Positions 35,598 through 43,203 of a DNA stretch of 64,000 nt are shown piece by piece. The stretch covers positions 1,364,001 through 1,428,000 of the forward strand of contig NZ_LT607734.1 in the NCBI RefSeq assembly GCF_900095285.1, in the 5' to 3' direction. The notes below the pieces were generated by a model. That model was not told the DNA's origin and ran no database searches. It was given only the letters and a program-made list of their open reading frames with translations. Source of the DNA: Fusobacterium gastrosuis (GTDB taxonomy: Bacteria; Fusobacteriota; Fusobacteriia; Fusobacteriales; Fusobacteriaceae). Both the position numbers and the translations under genes were made by a program. The first letter of the stretch is position 1, and the number at the start of each line of letters is the position of its first letter.

Positions 35598-35941
35598 TAC
35601 ATATCTTTAGTAACAACTACATTAACTCCTGTATTAAAAACATTTTCAATAACAATATCTCCTCTTTTTACAGGAGCAGTTAATTCAATTTTTTTTAGTT
35701 CATCCATTAACATAAAATTCATATGTTTTGGAATTGCTGCAGTTGTCTTAATTGGACATCTGTGATCTAGAGCATTTTTTATCTTTACAGTAGATGTAAC
35801 TACTCTCTTAGGAGCTTTTATTTCTTCTTTTCCATAAACAGCCCCTCTTGGACAAGCATTTCCTTCTACAACAAGAGTTTCAGTATCAACATTTATATGA
35901 CAACCAACAGGGCAAACTATACATATCATTTCCTTTTTCAT
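35597..35941 (-). CDS. DUF1667 protein of the anaerobic glycerol-3-phosphate dehydrogenase operon
   Basis: 114 residues with cysteines in MICIVCPVGCHINVD and EGNACPRGAVYGKEE, the DUF1667 pattern expected to bind an Fe-S cluster, then RVVTSTVKI. In many Firmicutes this protein is encoded third after GlpA-like and GlpB-like flavoproteins, as here, and is thought to form the small electron-transfer subunit (a role related to GlpC). Its ATG overlaps the stop of the upstream gene by one base (35941). Confidence 0.88.
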   Translation of the reverse strand: MKKEMICIVCPVGCHINVDTETLVVEGNACPRGAVYGKEEIKAPKRVVTSTVKIKNALDHRCPIKTTAAIPKHMNFMLMDELKKIELTAPVKRGDIVIENVFNTGVNVVVTKDM

Positions 35942-37257
35942 TATTTATCGCCTCCAACAGGAACTATTGTGCAGCTATCATAGCTATCACATGAAATTAT
36001 TTGTTTTCCTTCTACAATTTCAAAAATAATATCCTTTCCATTAAGAGCTTCTAGTTTTTTCTTAGAGATTAAGATTCTCTCCATTTCTCCAGGAGCCATA
36101 TGATTCTTTTTAGTTGAAAGAAGTATTTCATCTCCAGCTCTTACTTCTAATTTAACTTCTTTAAATATTCTATTAACTCTCATGAAAACTTCTAAAGATT
36201 TTTCAATATTTTCAACCCTAACTTTTTGTGGGACGGTATAAACAATTCCATTTCCATTTTTTAAATTGATATATTCTCCATTTTGAATTTCATTTTTTAT
36301 ATATCTGGCAGCAGCAGCACCTGCTTTTCTTGATTCACCACTCACAAAGTCAACAAGATCGTGAACATGAACAACATTTCCTGCTGCAAATATTCCAGGA
36401 ATATTTGTTTCCATTAACTCATTTACAACCGGACCATTAGTTCTTCTATCCATTTCAATTCCAGTTGCTCTTGAAATATCATTTTCTGGAATTAGTCCAA
36501 CAGATAAAAGTAAAGTATCACATTCATATTCTATTTCAGTTCCAGGTATAGGTTTTTTATTTTCATCAACTTTGGCAATTATAACTTTTTCAACTCTATC
36601 TTTTCCAATAATATCTACTACTGTATGGCTTAAATATAATGGGATATCATAGTCTTCAAGACATTGAACGATATTTCTCATAAGTCCACCAGAGAATGGC
36701 ATAAGTTCAGCAACGGCTAATACTTTTGCTCCTTCAAGAGTAAGTCTTCTTGCCATTATAAGCCCTATATCTCCAGAACCTAAGATAACAACTCTTTTTC
36801 CTACCATGAATCCTTCCATATTAATATATCTTTGAGCAGCTCCTGCAGTGAAAACTCCAGCAGGTCTATCACCTGGAATAGCGATTGCTCCTCTTGTTCT
36901 TTCTCTACATCCCATAGTTAATACCACAGCTTTAGCTTGGATTATCATATATCCATCTTCGCTATTAATTGCTTGAACAATTTTTTCAGGTGAAACTTCT
37001 AAAACCATAGTATCTAATTTATATTCTATATTTTGTTCTTTCAGTTGATCTATAAATCTTTGTGCATATTCTGGACCAGTTAATTCTTCTTTGAATTCAT
37101 GTAGTCCAAAACCATTATGTATACATTGTTGTAAAATTCCGCCTAATTCTTTAGCTCTTTCTATAACTAATATGCTATCAACACCATTTTTTTTAGCCTC
37201 TATTGCAGCAGCAAGCCCAGCAGGACCACCACCAACTACAACTAAATCATATTTCAT
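35941..37257 (-). CDS. NAD(P)/FAD-dependent oxidoreductase, GlpB-like subunit
   Basis: Pyridine-nucleotide-disulphide-type flavoprotein. FAD motif VVVGGGPAGLAAAIEAKKNG at the N-terminus, ERAKELGGILQQCIHNGFGL, a second dinucleotide fold VVILGSGDIGLIMARRLTLEG (mid-protein) and GIFAAGNVVHVHDLVDFVS near the C-terminal FAD contact. ECDTLLLSVGLIPENDI is the usual ATG-like motif region. 438 residues. Twelve bases after the GlpA-like gene and overlapping the DUF1667 gene, so the three form one complex or pathway oxidising glycerol 3-phosphate anaerobically. Confidence 0.87.
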   Translation of the reverse strand: MKYDLVVVGGGPAGLAAAIEAKKNGVDSILVIERAKELGGILQQCIHNGFGLHEFKEELTGPEYAQRFIDQLKEQNIEYKLDTMVLEVSPEKIVQAINSEDGYMIIQAKAVVLTMGCRERTRGAIAIPGDRPAGVFTAGAAQRYINMEGFMVGKRVVILGSGDIGLIMARRLTLEGAKVLAVAELMPFSGGLMRNIVQCLEDYDIPLYLSHTVVDIIGKDRVEKVIIAKVDENKKPIPGTEIEYECDTLLLSVGLIPENDISRATGIEMDRRTNGPVVNELMETNIPGIFAAGNVVHVHDLVDFVSGESRKAGAAAARYIKNEIQNGEYINLKNGNGIVYTVPQKVRVENIEKSLEVFMRVNRIFKEVKLEVRAGDEILLSTKKNHMAPGEMERILISKKKLEALNGKDIIFEIVEGKQIISCDSYDSCTIVPVGGDK

Positions 37258-37268
37258 ATCGTTTCCTC

Positions 37269-38699
37269 CTATTTTGTTTCCCCAGTTAAAATATATGATC
37301 CTTTTTCTTCAAGAACAATATCATCTAGTTTTAAGTTTAATTCTCTAGCTAATATTTCCTGAACTCTCGGTCCACAAAATCCACCTTGACATCTTCCAGC
37401 ACCTGGTCTACATCTTCTTTTAATTCCATTAAGTGTTCTTCCGCCGGCTTTTCTATGAATAACATCAACAATTTCTCCCTCAGTTATGTTTTCACATCTA
37501 CATATAATTCTTCCATATCTAGGATCTTTTTTTATAACTTCAGCTTTTTCTTCTGGAGAAAGCTCTATAAAATAAATATGTTTTTTATTCTTTATAAAAT
37601 TTTCTTTTTTACTGATATTTCCTAAACTTTTTACTACCATTTCAGCTAAATCAATAGCCATAGCAGGAGCAGAAGAAAGTCCTGGAGATTTAGTTCCAGC
37701 CATATTAAAGAACCCTTTTACATCTTCAGCTTCTCCTAGTATAAAATCTCCTGTGTCAGCCTCAGCTCTAAGCCCAGAGAAATTTCTTATATTATCTCTA
37801 AAATTGATATCTTTTATACTTTTTACTGCAAATTGTTTTATGGTATCAAAGCCTTCTTGAGTATTTCCAACATCTTCTCTATCTTCAACATCAGAAGCAG
37901 TAGGTCCGGCTATTATATTTCCATGAGCAGTTTTAGCAACTAAGATACCCTTTCCCATTTCTGTTGGACATTGGAAAATTACTGAGTCAGTTAAATATCC
38001 TTGAACTTTGTCTAATAAATAATATTCTCCAATTCTTGGAGTAATTTTAAATGTTTTTTTAGAAATCATGTTATTTAAAATATCAGCATATACTCCAGCT
38101 GCATTTATAACAGTTTTAGTTTCTATTATTTCTCCATTTTTTAGAGTTAATTTAAAATATTCTCCAACTTTTTCTATATTTACTACTTCTGCATTTAATT
38201 TTAATTCTGCCCCATTTTCCATTGCATTTTCTACAAGTTTTATTGCTAATTCCCATGGTCCAGTAATTCCAGCAGTTCCAGCATATAAGGCAGCCACAGC
38301 TTCTTTACTAACATGAGGTTCTCTTTTTTGAATTTCTTCAGCTTCTATTATTTCTAACTCAGGAACACCATTACTAAGTCCTCTTTTATAAAGTAGTTCC
38401 AAATGTTCTCTTTCTTTTTCAGAAAAAGCTAATACATAAGAACCTACTTTTCTAAATGGTGCGTCAACTTCTTTACAAAGCTCCTCATACATTGCGTTAC
38501 CAGCTACATTGTATTTTGCCATAAGGCTTCCTTCTTTTGCATCATAACCAGCGTGAACTATTGCAGAGTTTGCTTTTGTAGTTCCACATGAAACATCATT
38601 GTCTTTATCTAAAATTAAAATATTCAATTCATATTTAGATAATTCTCTTGCAACAGCAGCTCCCATAATACCAGTACCTATAACAGCTACATCAATCAT
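37269..38699 (-). CDS. FAD-dependent glycerol-3-phosphate dehydrogenase, GlpA-like with BFD [2Fe-2S] domain
   Basis: Oxidises sn-glycerol 3-phosphate to dihydroxyacetone phosphate. N-terminal FAD fold DVAVIGTGIMGAAVARELSKY, DNDVSCGTTKANSAIVHAGYDA, and an NAAGVYADILN motif of the DAO family. The C-terminal BFD-like domain holds four cysteines in GRIICRCENITEGEI and RRCRPGAGRCQGGFCGPRV. 476 residues, close to the GlpA-like/GlpO-type enzymes of clostridia. The AGGAGGAG site lies right after a leader hairpin. First gene of the operon; substrate is supplied by glpK. Confidence 0.9.
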   Translation of the reverse strand: MIDVAVIGTGIMGAAVARELSKYELNILILDKDNDVSCGTTKANSAIVHAGYDAKEGSLMAKYNVAGNAMYEELCKEVDAPFRKVGSYVLAFSEKEREHLELLYKRGLSNGVPELEIIEAEEIQKREPHVSKEAVAALYAGTAGITGPWELAIKLVENAMENGAELKLNAEVVNIEKVGEYFKLTLKNGEIIETKTVINAAGVYADILNNMISKKTFKITPRIGEYYLLDKVQGYLTDSVIFQCPTEMGKGILVAKTAHGNIIAGPTASDVEDREDVGNTQEGFDTIKQFAVKSIKDINFRDNIRNFSGLRAEADTGDFILGEAEDVKGFFNMAGTKSPGLSSAPAMAIDLAEMVVKSLGNISKKENFIKNKKHIYFIELSPEEKAEVIKKDPRYGRIICRCENITEGEIVDVIHRKAGGRTLNGIKRRCRPGAGRCQGGFCGPRVQEILARELNLKLDDIVLEEKGSYILTGETK

Positions 38700-38717
38700 A
38701 TTGTCTCCTCCTAAAAT

Positions 38718-38768
38718 AAAAAGTCATGAAAAAAGAATAGAAGAAATTCTCCTACTTTTTTCATGACT
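38718..38768 (-). terminator. Leader hairpin with U-run (probable attenuator) before the glycerol-3-phosphate dehydrogenase operon
   Basis: On the minus strand AGTCATGAAAAAAG pairs perfectly over 14 bp with CTTTTTTCATGACT; TTTTTATTTT follows directly and merges into the ribosome-binding site. It sits inside the ~100-nt leader between the promoter at 38807-38835 and the ATG. Confidence 0.75.
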
Positions 38769-38806
38769 CACTCATTCACTAGTCTAATTATTTAATTCGT
38801 ATTTTT

Positions 38807-38835
38807 ATAATACATTTTTTTTCATAAAATGTCAA
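38807..38835 (-). promoter_or_regulatory. Promoter of the glycerol-3-phosphate dehydrogenase operon
   Basis: Minus strand TTGACA, 17-bp spacer, TATTAT, about 110 bases upstream of the first ATG. Confidence 0.8.
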
Positions 38836-38935
38836 GATAAAATGATATATGTTTTAATAAAGTATTTTATAAAAATAAATATTATGATATAATAAATTCA
38901 AAAAAGTGTTTTAAAATAAAATAAGGAGGTAATTT

Positions 38936-39013
38936 ATGAAAGTATATGAATTAAAAATAAAAGTATTTCTTTTAAAAGATATAAATTATGAAGTAATTAA
39001 GAGTACTAAATAA
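38936..39013 (+). pseudogene. 25-codon ORF resembling the N-terminus of Cas6 (vestige or leader peptide)
   Basis: A perfect AAGGAGG precedes an ATG opening MKVYELKIKVFLLKDINYE, then VIKSTK and a stop. The first ~17 residues look like the start of CRISPR Cas6 endoribonucleases of Fusobacteria/Clostridia as I recall them (MKxYElxiKVyLLKDI). The rest of such a protein (over 200 residues) is missing, and no repeats or other cas genes are visible. It may be the stump of a deleted CRISPR locus, or a translated leader for the nuclease gene that follows 38 bases later. Confidence 0.5.
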
Positions 39014-39051
39014 TAATTTTTATACTGAAAATTTATATAGGAGGAATATTT

Positions 39052-40131
39052 ATGGACTTAAAAGATAATATTGAGGAATTAGCTAAAAAAATTGAAAAGT
39101 ACAAAGATAGAGTTATTAATGAAGAAATGACTAAGACAGCATTTGTTTTACCTTTTTTTGATATGTTAGGGTATGACACAAGAAATCCTTTTGAGTTTCA
39201 TGCTGAATTTACTGCTGATATAGCCGATGCAAAAGGTGAAAAAGTAGACTATGCTATTTTAATTGATGATGTTCCCAGAATACTTGTTGAATGTAAGGAA
39301 TGCAATAACAGTCTTGAAAATTGTGATAAACAATTAACTCGTTATTTTAATGTTACTCCAGCTAAAATTGGAGTTTTAACAAATGGAATAGTTTATAAAT
39401 TTTATACAGACTTGGAAAAACCGAATATGATGGATGAAAAGCCATTTTTAGAGATAAACTTATTAAAAATTAAAGATTATCAAATAAATGAATTAAAGAA
39501 ATTTGCTAGAAATTCTTTTGATATAGACAATATTTTAAATAGTGCAGAAGAATTAAAGTACTCTAATTTAATTAAAAAACTTTTAAAAACTGAATTTGAT
39601 AGTCCAAGTGAAAATTTTATAACATATATATTAAATGAAATTTATGATGGTGTGAAAACACAAAAAGTGAAAGATAGATTTACAGGAACTATTAAAAAAT
39701 CTATAAGTGAATTTTTAAATGATATTGTTAGAAATAAACTTGAGGGAGCCTTAGAAGCTAATAAAAATACTCAAAATATAGTTGAAGAAGAAATTATTGA
39801 AACACAAATTGAAGAGATTGAATGTGGGCCAGTTACTACAGAAGAAGAAAAGCAAGGATTATCTATAATTAAAGCTTTAATTCATGATGTTATCGACTTA
39901 GATAGAATAACATATAAAGATACTTTAAATTATTTTTCTGTAACTATTGATGATAAAGTAACTAAATGGATATGTAGATTATATTTTAATGGAACCACTA
40001 AGTTTATAAAATTTCCAGAAATTGATGAAGAAGGTTTTAAAGATAGAGGTGCTAAAATACCAATAAATAATATAAATGACTTGTATTCTTTCAAAGATAG
40101 GATAGTTGACTCTATTAAACTTTATGACTAA
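39052..40131 (+). CDS. Orphan type I restriction HsdR-N-like nuclease
   Basis: 359-residue protein whose first ~160 residues match the HsdR N-terminal PD-(D/E)XK domain: MTKTAFVLPFFDMLGYD, KVDYAILIDDVPRILVECKE (catalytic D...E-x-K), CDKQLTRYFNVTPAKIGVLTNGIVYKFY. The DEAD helicase of real HsdR is absent, and no hsdM/hsdS is nearby. The C-terminal half is acidic and helical, ending in a small domain. Stand-alone proteins of this type are common in bacteria and phages; a defence role is possible but unproven. Strong AGGAGG site before the ATG. Confidence 0.75.
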   Translation: MDLKDNIEELAKKIEKYKDRVINEEMTKTAFVLPFFDMLGYDTRNPFEFHAEFTADIADAKGEKVDYAILIDDVPRILVECKECNNSLENCDKQLTRYFNVTPAKIGVLTNGIVYKFYTDLEKPNMMDEKPFLEINLLKIKDYQINELKKFARNSFDIDNILNSAEELKYSNLIKKLLKTEFDSPSENFITYILNEIYDGVKTQKVKDRFTGTIKKSISEFLNDIVRNKLEGALEANKNTQNIVEEEIIETQIEEIECGPVTTEEEKQGLSIIKALIHDVIDLDRITYKDTLNYFSVTIDDKVTKWICRLYFNGTTKFIKFPEIDEEGFKDRGAKIPINNINDLYSFKDRIVDSIKLYD

Positions 40132-40162
40132 AATATTATCGATAATTTAAAAGCTTATTGAT

Positions 40163-40182
40163 GGTAACAAAAGGGTAACAAA
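40163..40182. repeat. Tandem GGTAACAAA pair (11-bp period)
   Basis: GGTAACAAA occurs at 40163-40171 and 40174-40182. Such 11-bp-phased pairs resemble arm-type sites of tyrosine recombinases, and a similar phased pair (AGAACCA twice) lies beside the real integrase at 57.5 kb. No integrase is present here. Confidence 0.4.
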
Positions 40183-40195
40183 TTTTATATTTAAA

Positions 40196-40241
40196 TACAA
40201 AAGAAGCCCTCAACTTTTTGCAAGTTCGGGCTTCTTTTGTA
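40196..40241. terminator. Bidirectional terminator hairpin
   Basis: TACAAAAGAAGCCC pairs with GGGCTTCTTTTGTA (14 bp), with an inner AACTT/AAGTT stem. It can end the HsdR-like transcript on the plus strand and the candidate small RNA on the minus strand. Confidence 0.75.
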
Positions 40242-40271
40242 GAAATTAAACTATAATTAAGGAAACGATAC
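40196..40271 (-). ncRNA. Candidate small RNA (promoter-terminator unit with no ORF)
   Basis: A near-consensus minus-strand promoter (40278-40306) would start transcription near 40271, and the strong hairpin at 40196-40241 would end it about 75 nt later. No ORF with a ribosome site lies in the interval, and the neighbouring minus-strand gene has already ended at 40375. The family is not recognised. Confidence 0.5.
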
Positions 40272-40277
40272 AAGATA

Positions 40278-40306
40278 ATACTACCATACTTATAACTATT
40301 TGTCAA
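40278..40306 (-). promoter_or_regulatory. Orphan minus-strand promoter
   Basis: TTGACA, 17-bp spacer, TAGTAT on the minus strand, pointing into sequence without a coding gene. Confidence 0.75.
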
Positions 40307-40374
40307 TAAAAATTTTAATTTTTATTATTTTTATTAACTAAATATTTTAAAACGATTATAAAATTGTATTAATC

Positions 40375-41022
40375 TTACTCAAGTTTAAATTTTCCTTTTG
40401 CTATAAAATTGTTTATGTACCTTGCAGTACCAATTTTCCTATGAATTTCTTTGTGCGTTATAGGTATTAGAACCTTGTCTTTTATATCTTTTAAATCAGC
40501 ATCTTTTAAATCAACTAAACCATCATTAAACTCTCCTAGCCAACTACCAAAAAAACCTTCTGTTTCTGTCCCAATAAGAAGTCCTACTTCTATATTTTTA
40601 TCAAAAGAAACCTTATCTTTACGAATCTTTTGATAAATTGATAAAGGTTGAAAAATGAAATCTATGAATACAAATATTCGCTTTAATCTTCTAAGTAGTT
40701 TAGAGTCATTAATAGGAGATGAAATTAAAATAATTTTATCAACAATTCCCTTCAATTGACTATCTTTTAAAGTTTCTCTTATTAAAACACCTCCGAATCC
40801 TGCACCGATAAGCACAATTTCTTCACTTTCATTTAATTTTTTTGATTTTATATCTAATAAATAATTTTTTAAAAGCTCAACTGAGATTTCTAATTTTGGA
40901 AAAGTTAAAGGGAAATTTAAGTTATCCACTTGATAGCCCATATTAGTTAAATATTCCTCTAAATTTTTCATATCTTTATAAGTTTTAAAAAATCCATGTA
41001 TAAGAACTATTCTATAAAACAT
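40375..41022 (-). CDS. Alpha/beta-hydrolase-fold protein lacking the nucleophile serine
   Basis: 215 residues starting MFYRIVLIHGFFKTYKDM (oxyanion-side HG motif), with a central strand-turn-helix EIVLIGAGFGGVLIRETL where hydrolases carry G-x-S-x-G. Here the elbow reads GAGFG (about residues 73-77), so Ser is replaced by Gly. A later VLIPITHKEIHRK has histidines in the usual catalytic-His region. The family layout is PGAP1/lipase-like, but activity by the usual mechanism is not expected. The frame opens at 41067, but ATG 41022 has AAGGAAG upstream. Single gene. Confidence 0.7.
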   Translation of the reverse strand: MFYRIVLIHGFFKTYKDMKNLEEYLTNMGYQVDNLNFPLTFPKLEISVELLKNYLLDIKSKKLNESEEIVLIGAGFGGVLIRETLKDSQLKGIVDKIILISSPINDSKLLRRLKRIFVFIDFIFQPLSIYQKIRKDKVSFDKNIEVGLLIGTETEGFFGSWLGEFNDGLVDLKDADLKDIKDKVLIPITHKEIHRKIGTARYINNFIAKGKFKLE

Positions 41023-41076
41023 ATGTTTACTTCCTTTTTTTGATTTATAAAATATTATAACATACATAATAAATAC

Positions 41077-41106
41077 TTGCCAATTTTGGATATTTTTATT
41101 TATAAT
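41077..41106 (+). promoter_or_regulatory. Promoter of the DUF1904 gene
   Basis: TTGCCA, 18-bp spacer, TATAAT, about 32 bases before the ATG. Confidence 0.65.
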
Positions 41107-41137
41107 GTTTATAGTATAAAAAATTAAGGAGGAATTT

Positions 41138-41467
41138 ATGCCACATTTAAAAATAAGAGGAATTGAAAAAAAGTTGATTATCGAAAATAGTAAAGAAATA
41201 ATAGACGGATTAACAGCTATTATAGAATGTGATAGAAATTGGTTTACATTGGAACATCAAGAAACTGAATACATATTCGATGGGGAAATAATTAATGGTT
41301 ATACTTTTATTGAAGTTTACTGGTTTCCAAGAAGTGAAAAAGTTAAAAAGCAGGTAGCTGACTTTTTAACTAAACTAGTTAAAAGAATTAACAATAACAA
41401 TGATTGCTGTATAATTTTCTTTGAACTTTCTGGAAATAATTATTGTGATAATGGAGAATTTTTTTAA
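41138..41467 (+). CDS. DUF1904 family protein (tautomerase-like)
   Basis: 109 residues beginning MPHLKIRGIEKKLI, so removal of Met exposes an N-terminal proline as in the tautomerase superfamily. The body (IDGLTAIIECDRNWFTLEH, then FIEVYWFPRSEKVKKQVADFL) matches DUF1904. Substrate unknown. AGGAGG site and own terminator, convergent with ispA. Confidence 0.8.
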   Translation: MPHLKIRGIEKKLIIENSKEIIDGLTAIIECDRNWFTLEHQETEYIFDGEIINGYTFIEVYWFPRSEKVKKQVADFLTKLVKRINNNNDCCIIFFELSGNNYCDNGEFF

Positions 41468-41473
41468 TTAAGT

Positions 41474-41504
41474 AAAAAAGAAGCTTAAAGCTTCTTTTAT
41501 TTTT
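41474..41504. terminator. Bidirectional terminator between DUF1904 gene and ispA
   Basis: AAAAGAAGCTT / AAGCTTCTTTT hairpin, T-runs on both strands; it slightly overlaps the ispA 3' end. Confidence 0.85.
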
Positions 41505-42396
41505 TTCTATTTTCAATATAGCCAGCAAGTGCAATAAGAATATTCCCTCTTTCCTCACCAAAATTATCTAAAATTAATTTTTTAGCCTTCTGTATATTAT
41601 GATTAAGAATTTTTTTACTCTCATCCATACCTAAAATACTAGGATAAGTAGACTTATTTAGAATAGAATCACTACCAACTGGTTTTCCAATCTCCTCAAA
41701 AGTTCCTTCAATATCTAAAATGTCGTCTTTAACCTGAAAAGCAAGTCCAATAAGTTCAGAAAATTCAATTAAAATATTTGTAGTTTCTTCATTAGCTTCT
41801 GCGATAATACAAGCAATTTCAATTGGTAATTTTAAAAGTTTTCCAGTTTTATTACTATGAATATATTTTAAAGTTTCTAAATCAATTTTTTTATTCTCAC
41901 TTTCTATATCAATAGTTTGTCCACCTATCATTCCATTTATTCCAGAATAAAGAGCTGTTTTAGAAATAATTTTAACTATTTTATCTGAATCTAAAATAAT
42001 TAAATTTTTTTCAGAAAGAAGATAAAAAGCGTGAGTAAGTAGAGCATCTCCGATTAAAATAGCCTCAGCTTCTCCAAATTTTTTATGAGTTGTGAGTTGA
42101 CCCCGACGGTAATCATCGTTATCAAGAGCAGGTAAGTCATCATGAACTAAAGAATATGAATGTATCATTTCTAAAGCAATGGCAGATTTAACTCCTTTAT
42201 TTAAGTCTATTCCCAATAAATCTAAAGTAGCAAAAAGTAAGATAGGTCTTAATCTTTTTCCACCATTCAAAATTGAATATTTCATTCCTTCAGAAATAAC
42301 ATCTGGATAAGAAAGTTCATTTAATTCTTTTTTTAATTCTTCTTCAAAGAAGAGTGTTTTACTATCCAAATAAGCTTTAAAATTTTTAGATAACAT
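41497..42396 (-). CDS. ispA: Farnesyl/geranyl diphosphate synthase (polyprenyl synthetase)
   Basis: Builds short-chain prenyl diphosphates from IPP and DMAPP for undecaprenyl and quinone synthesis. GGKRLRPIL, the first Asp-rich motif VHDDLPALDNDDYRRG (about residues 80-95), GGQTIDIES and second motif FQVKDDILDIEG are visible. Length 299 fits IspA. Last gene of the prfA operon and 12 bases after xseB, a very common bacterial pairing. Confidence 0.94.
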   Translation of the reverse strand: MLSKNFKAYLDSKTLFFEEELKKELNELSYPDVISEGMKYSILNGGKRLRPILLFATLDLLGIDLNKGVKSAIALEMIHSYSLVHDDLPALDNDDYRRGQLTTHKKFGEAEAILIGDALLTHAFYLLSEKNLIILDSDKIVKIISKTALYSGINGMIGGQTIDIESENKKIDLETLKYIHSNKTGKLLKLPIEIACIIAEANEETTNILIEFSELIGLAFQVKDDILDIEGTFEEIGKPVGSDSILNKSTYPSILGMDESKKILNHNIQKAKKLILDNFGEERGNILIALAGYIENRKK

Positions 42397-42408
42397 TGTA
42401 TCTCCTAT

Positions 42409-42621
42409 CTATATTTCTTCAATATCTATTTCCCCATTTTTTTCTAAAACTTTTAATAATTTACCTTCAGCTTCATTTAATAATTTAGATGAAGTTTTAA
42501 TCAATTTCATAGCTACTTCATATTCTTTAATTGACTCATCTAAACTTAAAGTTCCGCTTTCTAATTTTTCAATAATTTCATCTAAAGATTTTAAATTTTC
42601 TTCAAAGCTATTTTTTTTCAT
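42409..42621 (-). CDS. xseB: Exodeoxyribonuclease VII small subunit
   Basis: 70-residue helical protein: SFEENLKSLDEIIEKLESGTLSLDESIKEYE (conserved Leu-rich hairpin, residues about 4-34), then LKTSSKLLNEAEGKLLKV in variant form. Partner of XseA (not in this window) in degrading single-stranded DNA. Between rsmD and ispA. Confidence 0.94.
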   Translation of the reverse strand: MKKNSFEENLKSLDEIIEKLESGTLSLDESIKEYEVAMKLIKTSSKLLNEAEGKLLKVLEKNGEIDIEEI

Positions 42622-42639
42622 TTTTTATTCTCCTGACAA

Positions 42640-43188
42640 TTACTTGGTATAAAAAGTTAAAATTTTCTTATTGTATTTTCGTTCATCTGTTTTTCTAAAG
42701 CCAGCTATTTCATTTTCTAAATTTTCATACAGATGATGTTCACAAATTATAAGTCCATTTTCAGCAAGGATATCAGCTTTTTGGATTTCTTTCAATATTT
42801 TTTTACAAACTTCATCTTGATAAGGAGGATCCATAAAAATTATATCAAATTTTTCATTTTTTCTACCAAGAATTTCAATAGCTCTTGCTGCATCGTTTTT
42901 ATATGCTCTACATTTATCAGCAAAACCAAGACTATCAATATTTTCTATAATATATCTTAGTGCCTCACTGTCCTTTTCAATCATAATTGCTCTTTTTGCA
43001 CCACGACTTATGGCTTCAAGGGCAATACTTCCACTTCCACTAAATAAATCTAAAAAAACACATTCTTCTAAATATGGAGTAATAATTGAAAATAAAGACT
43101 CTTTAACACTCTCTAAAGTTGGACGAGTATCAAAACCTTTTCTTGTTTTTATTTTTCTGTTTCTCGCTTCACCAGCTATTATTCTCAT
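42640..43188 (-). CDS. rsmD: 16S rRNA (guanine966-N2)-methyltransferase
   Basis: SAM-dependent methyltransferase: MRIIAGEARNRKIKT..GFDTRPTLESVKESLFSII at the N-terminus, SAM loop VFLDLFSGSGSIALEAISRGA, and catalytic MDPPYQDE (DPPY). 182 residues is typical. Cotranscribed with queA upstream. Confidence 0.95.
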   Translation of the reverse strand: MRIIAGEARNRKIKTRKGFDTRPTLESVKESLFSIITPYLEECVFLDLFSGSGSIALEAISRGAKRAIMIEKDSEALRYIIENIDSLGFADKCRAYKNDAARAIEILGRKNEKFDIIFMDPPYQDEVCKKILKEIQKADILAENGLIICEHHLYENLENEIAGFRKTDERKYNKKILTFYTK

Positions 43189-43203
43189 AAATCTCTCCTA
43201 ATT

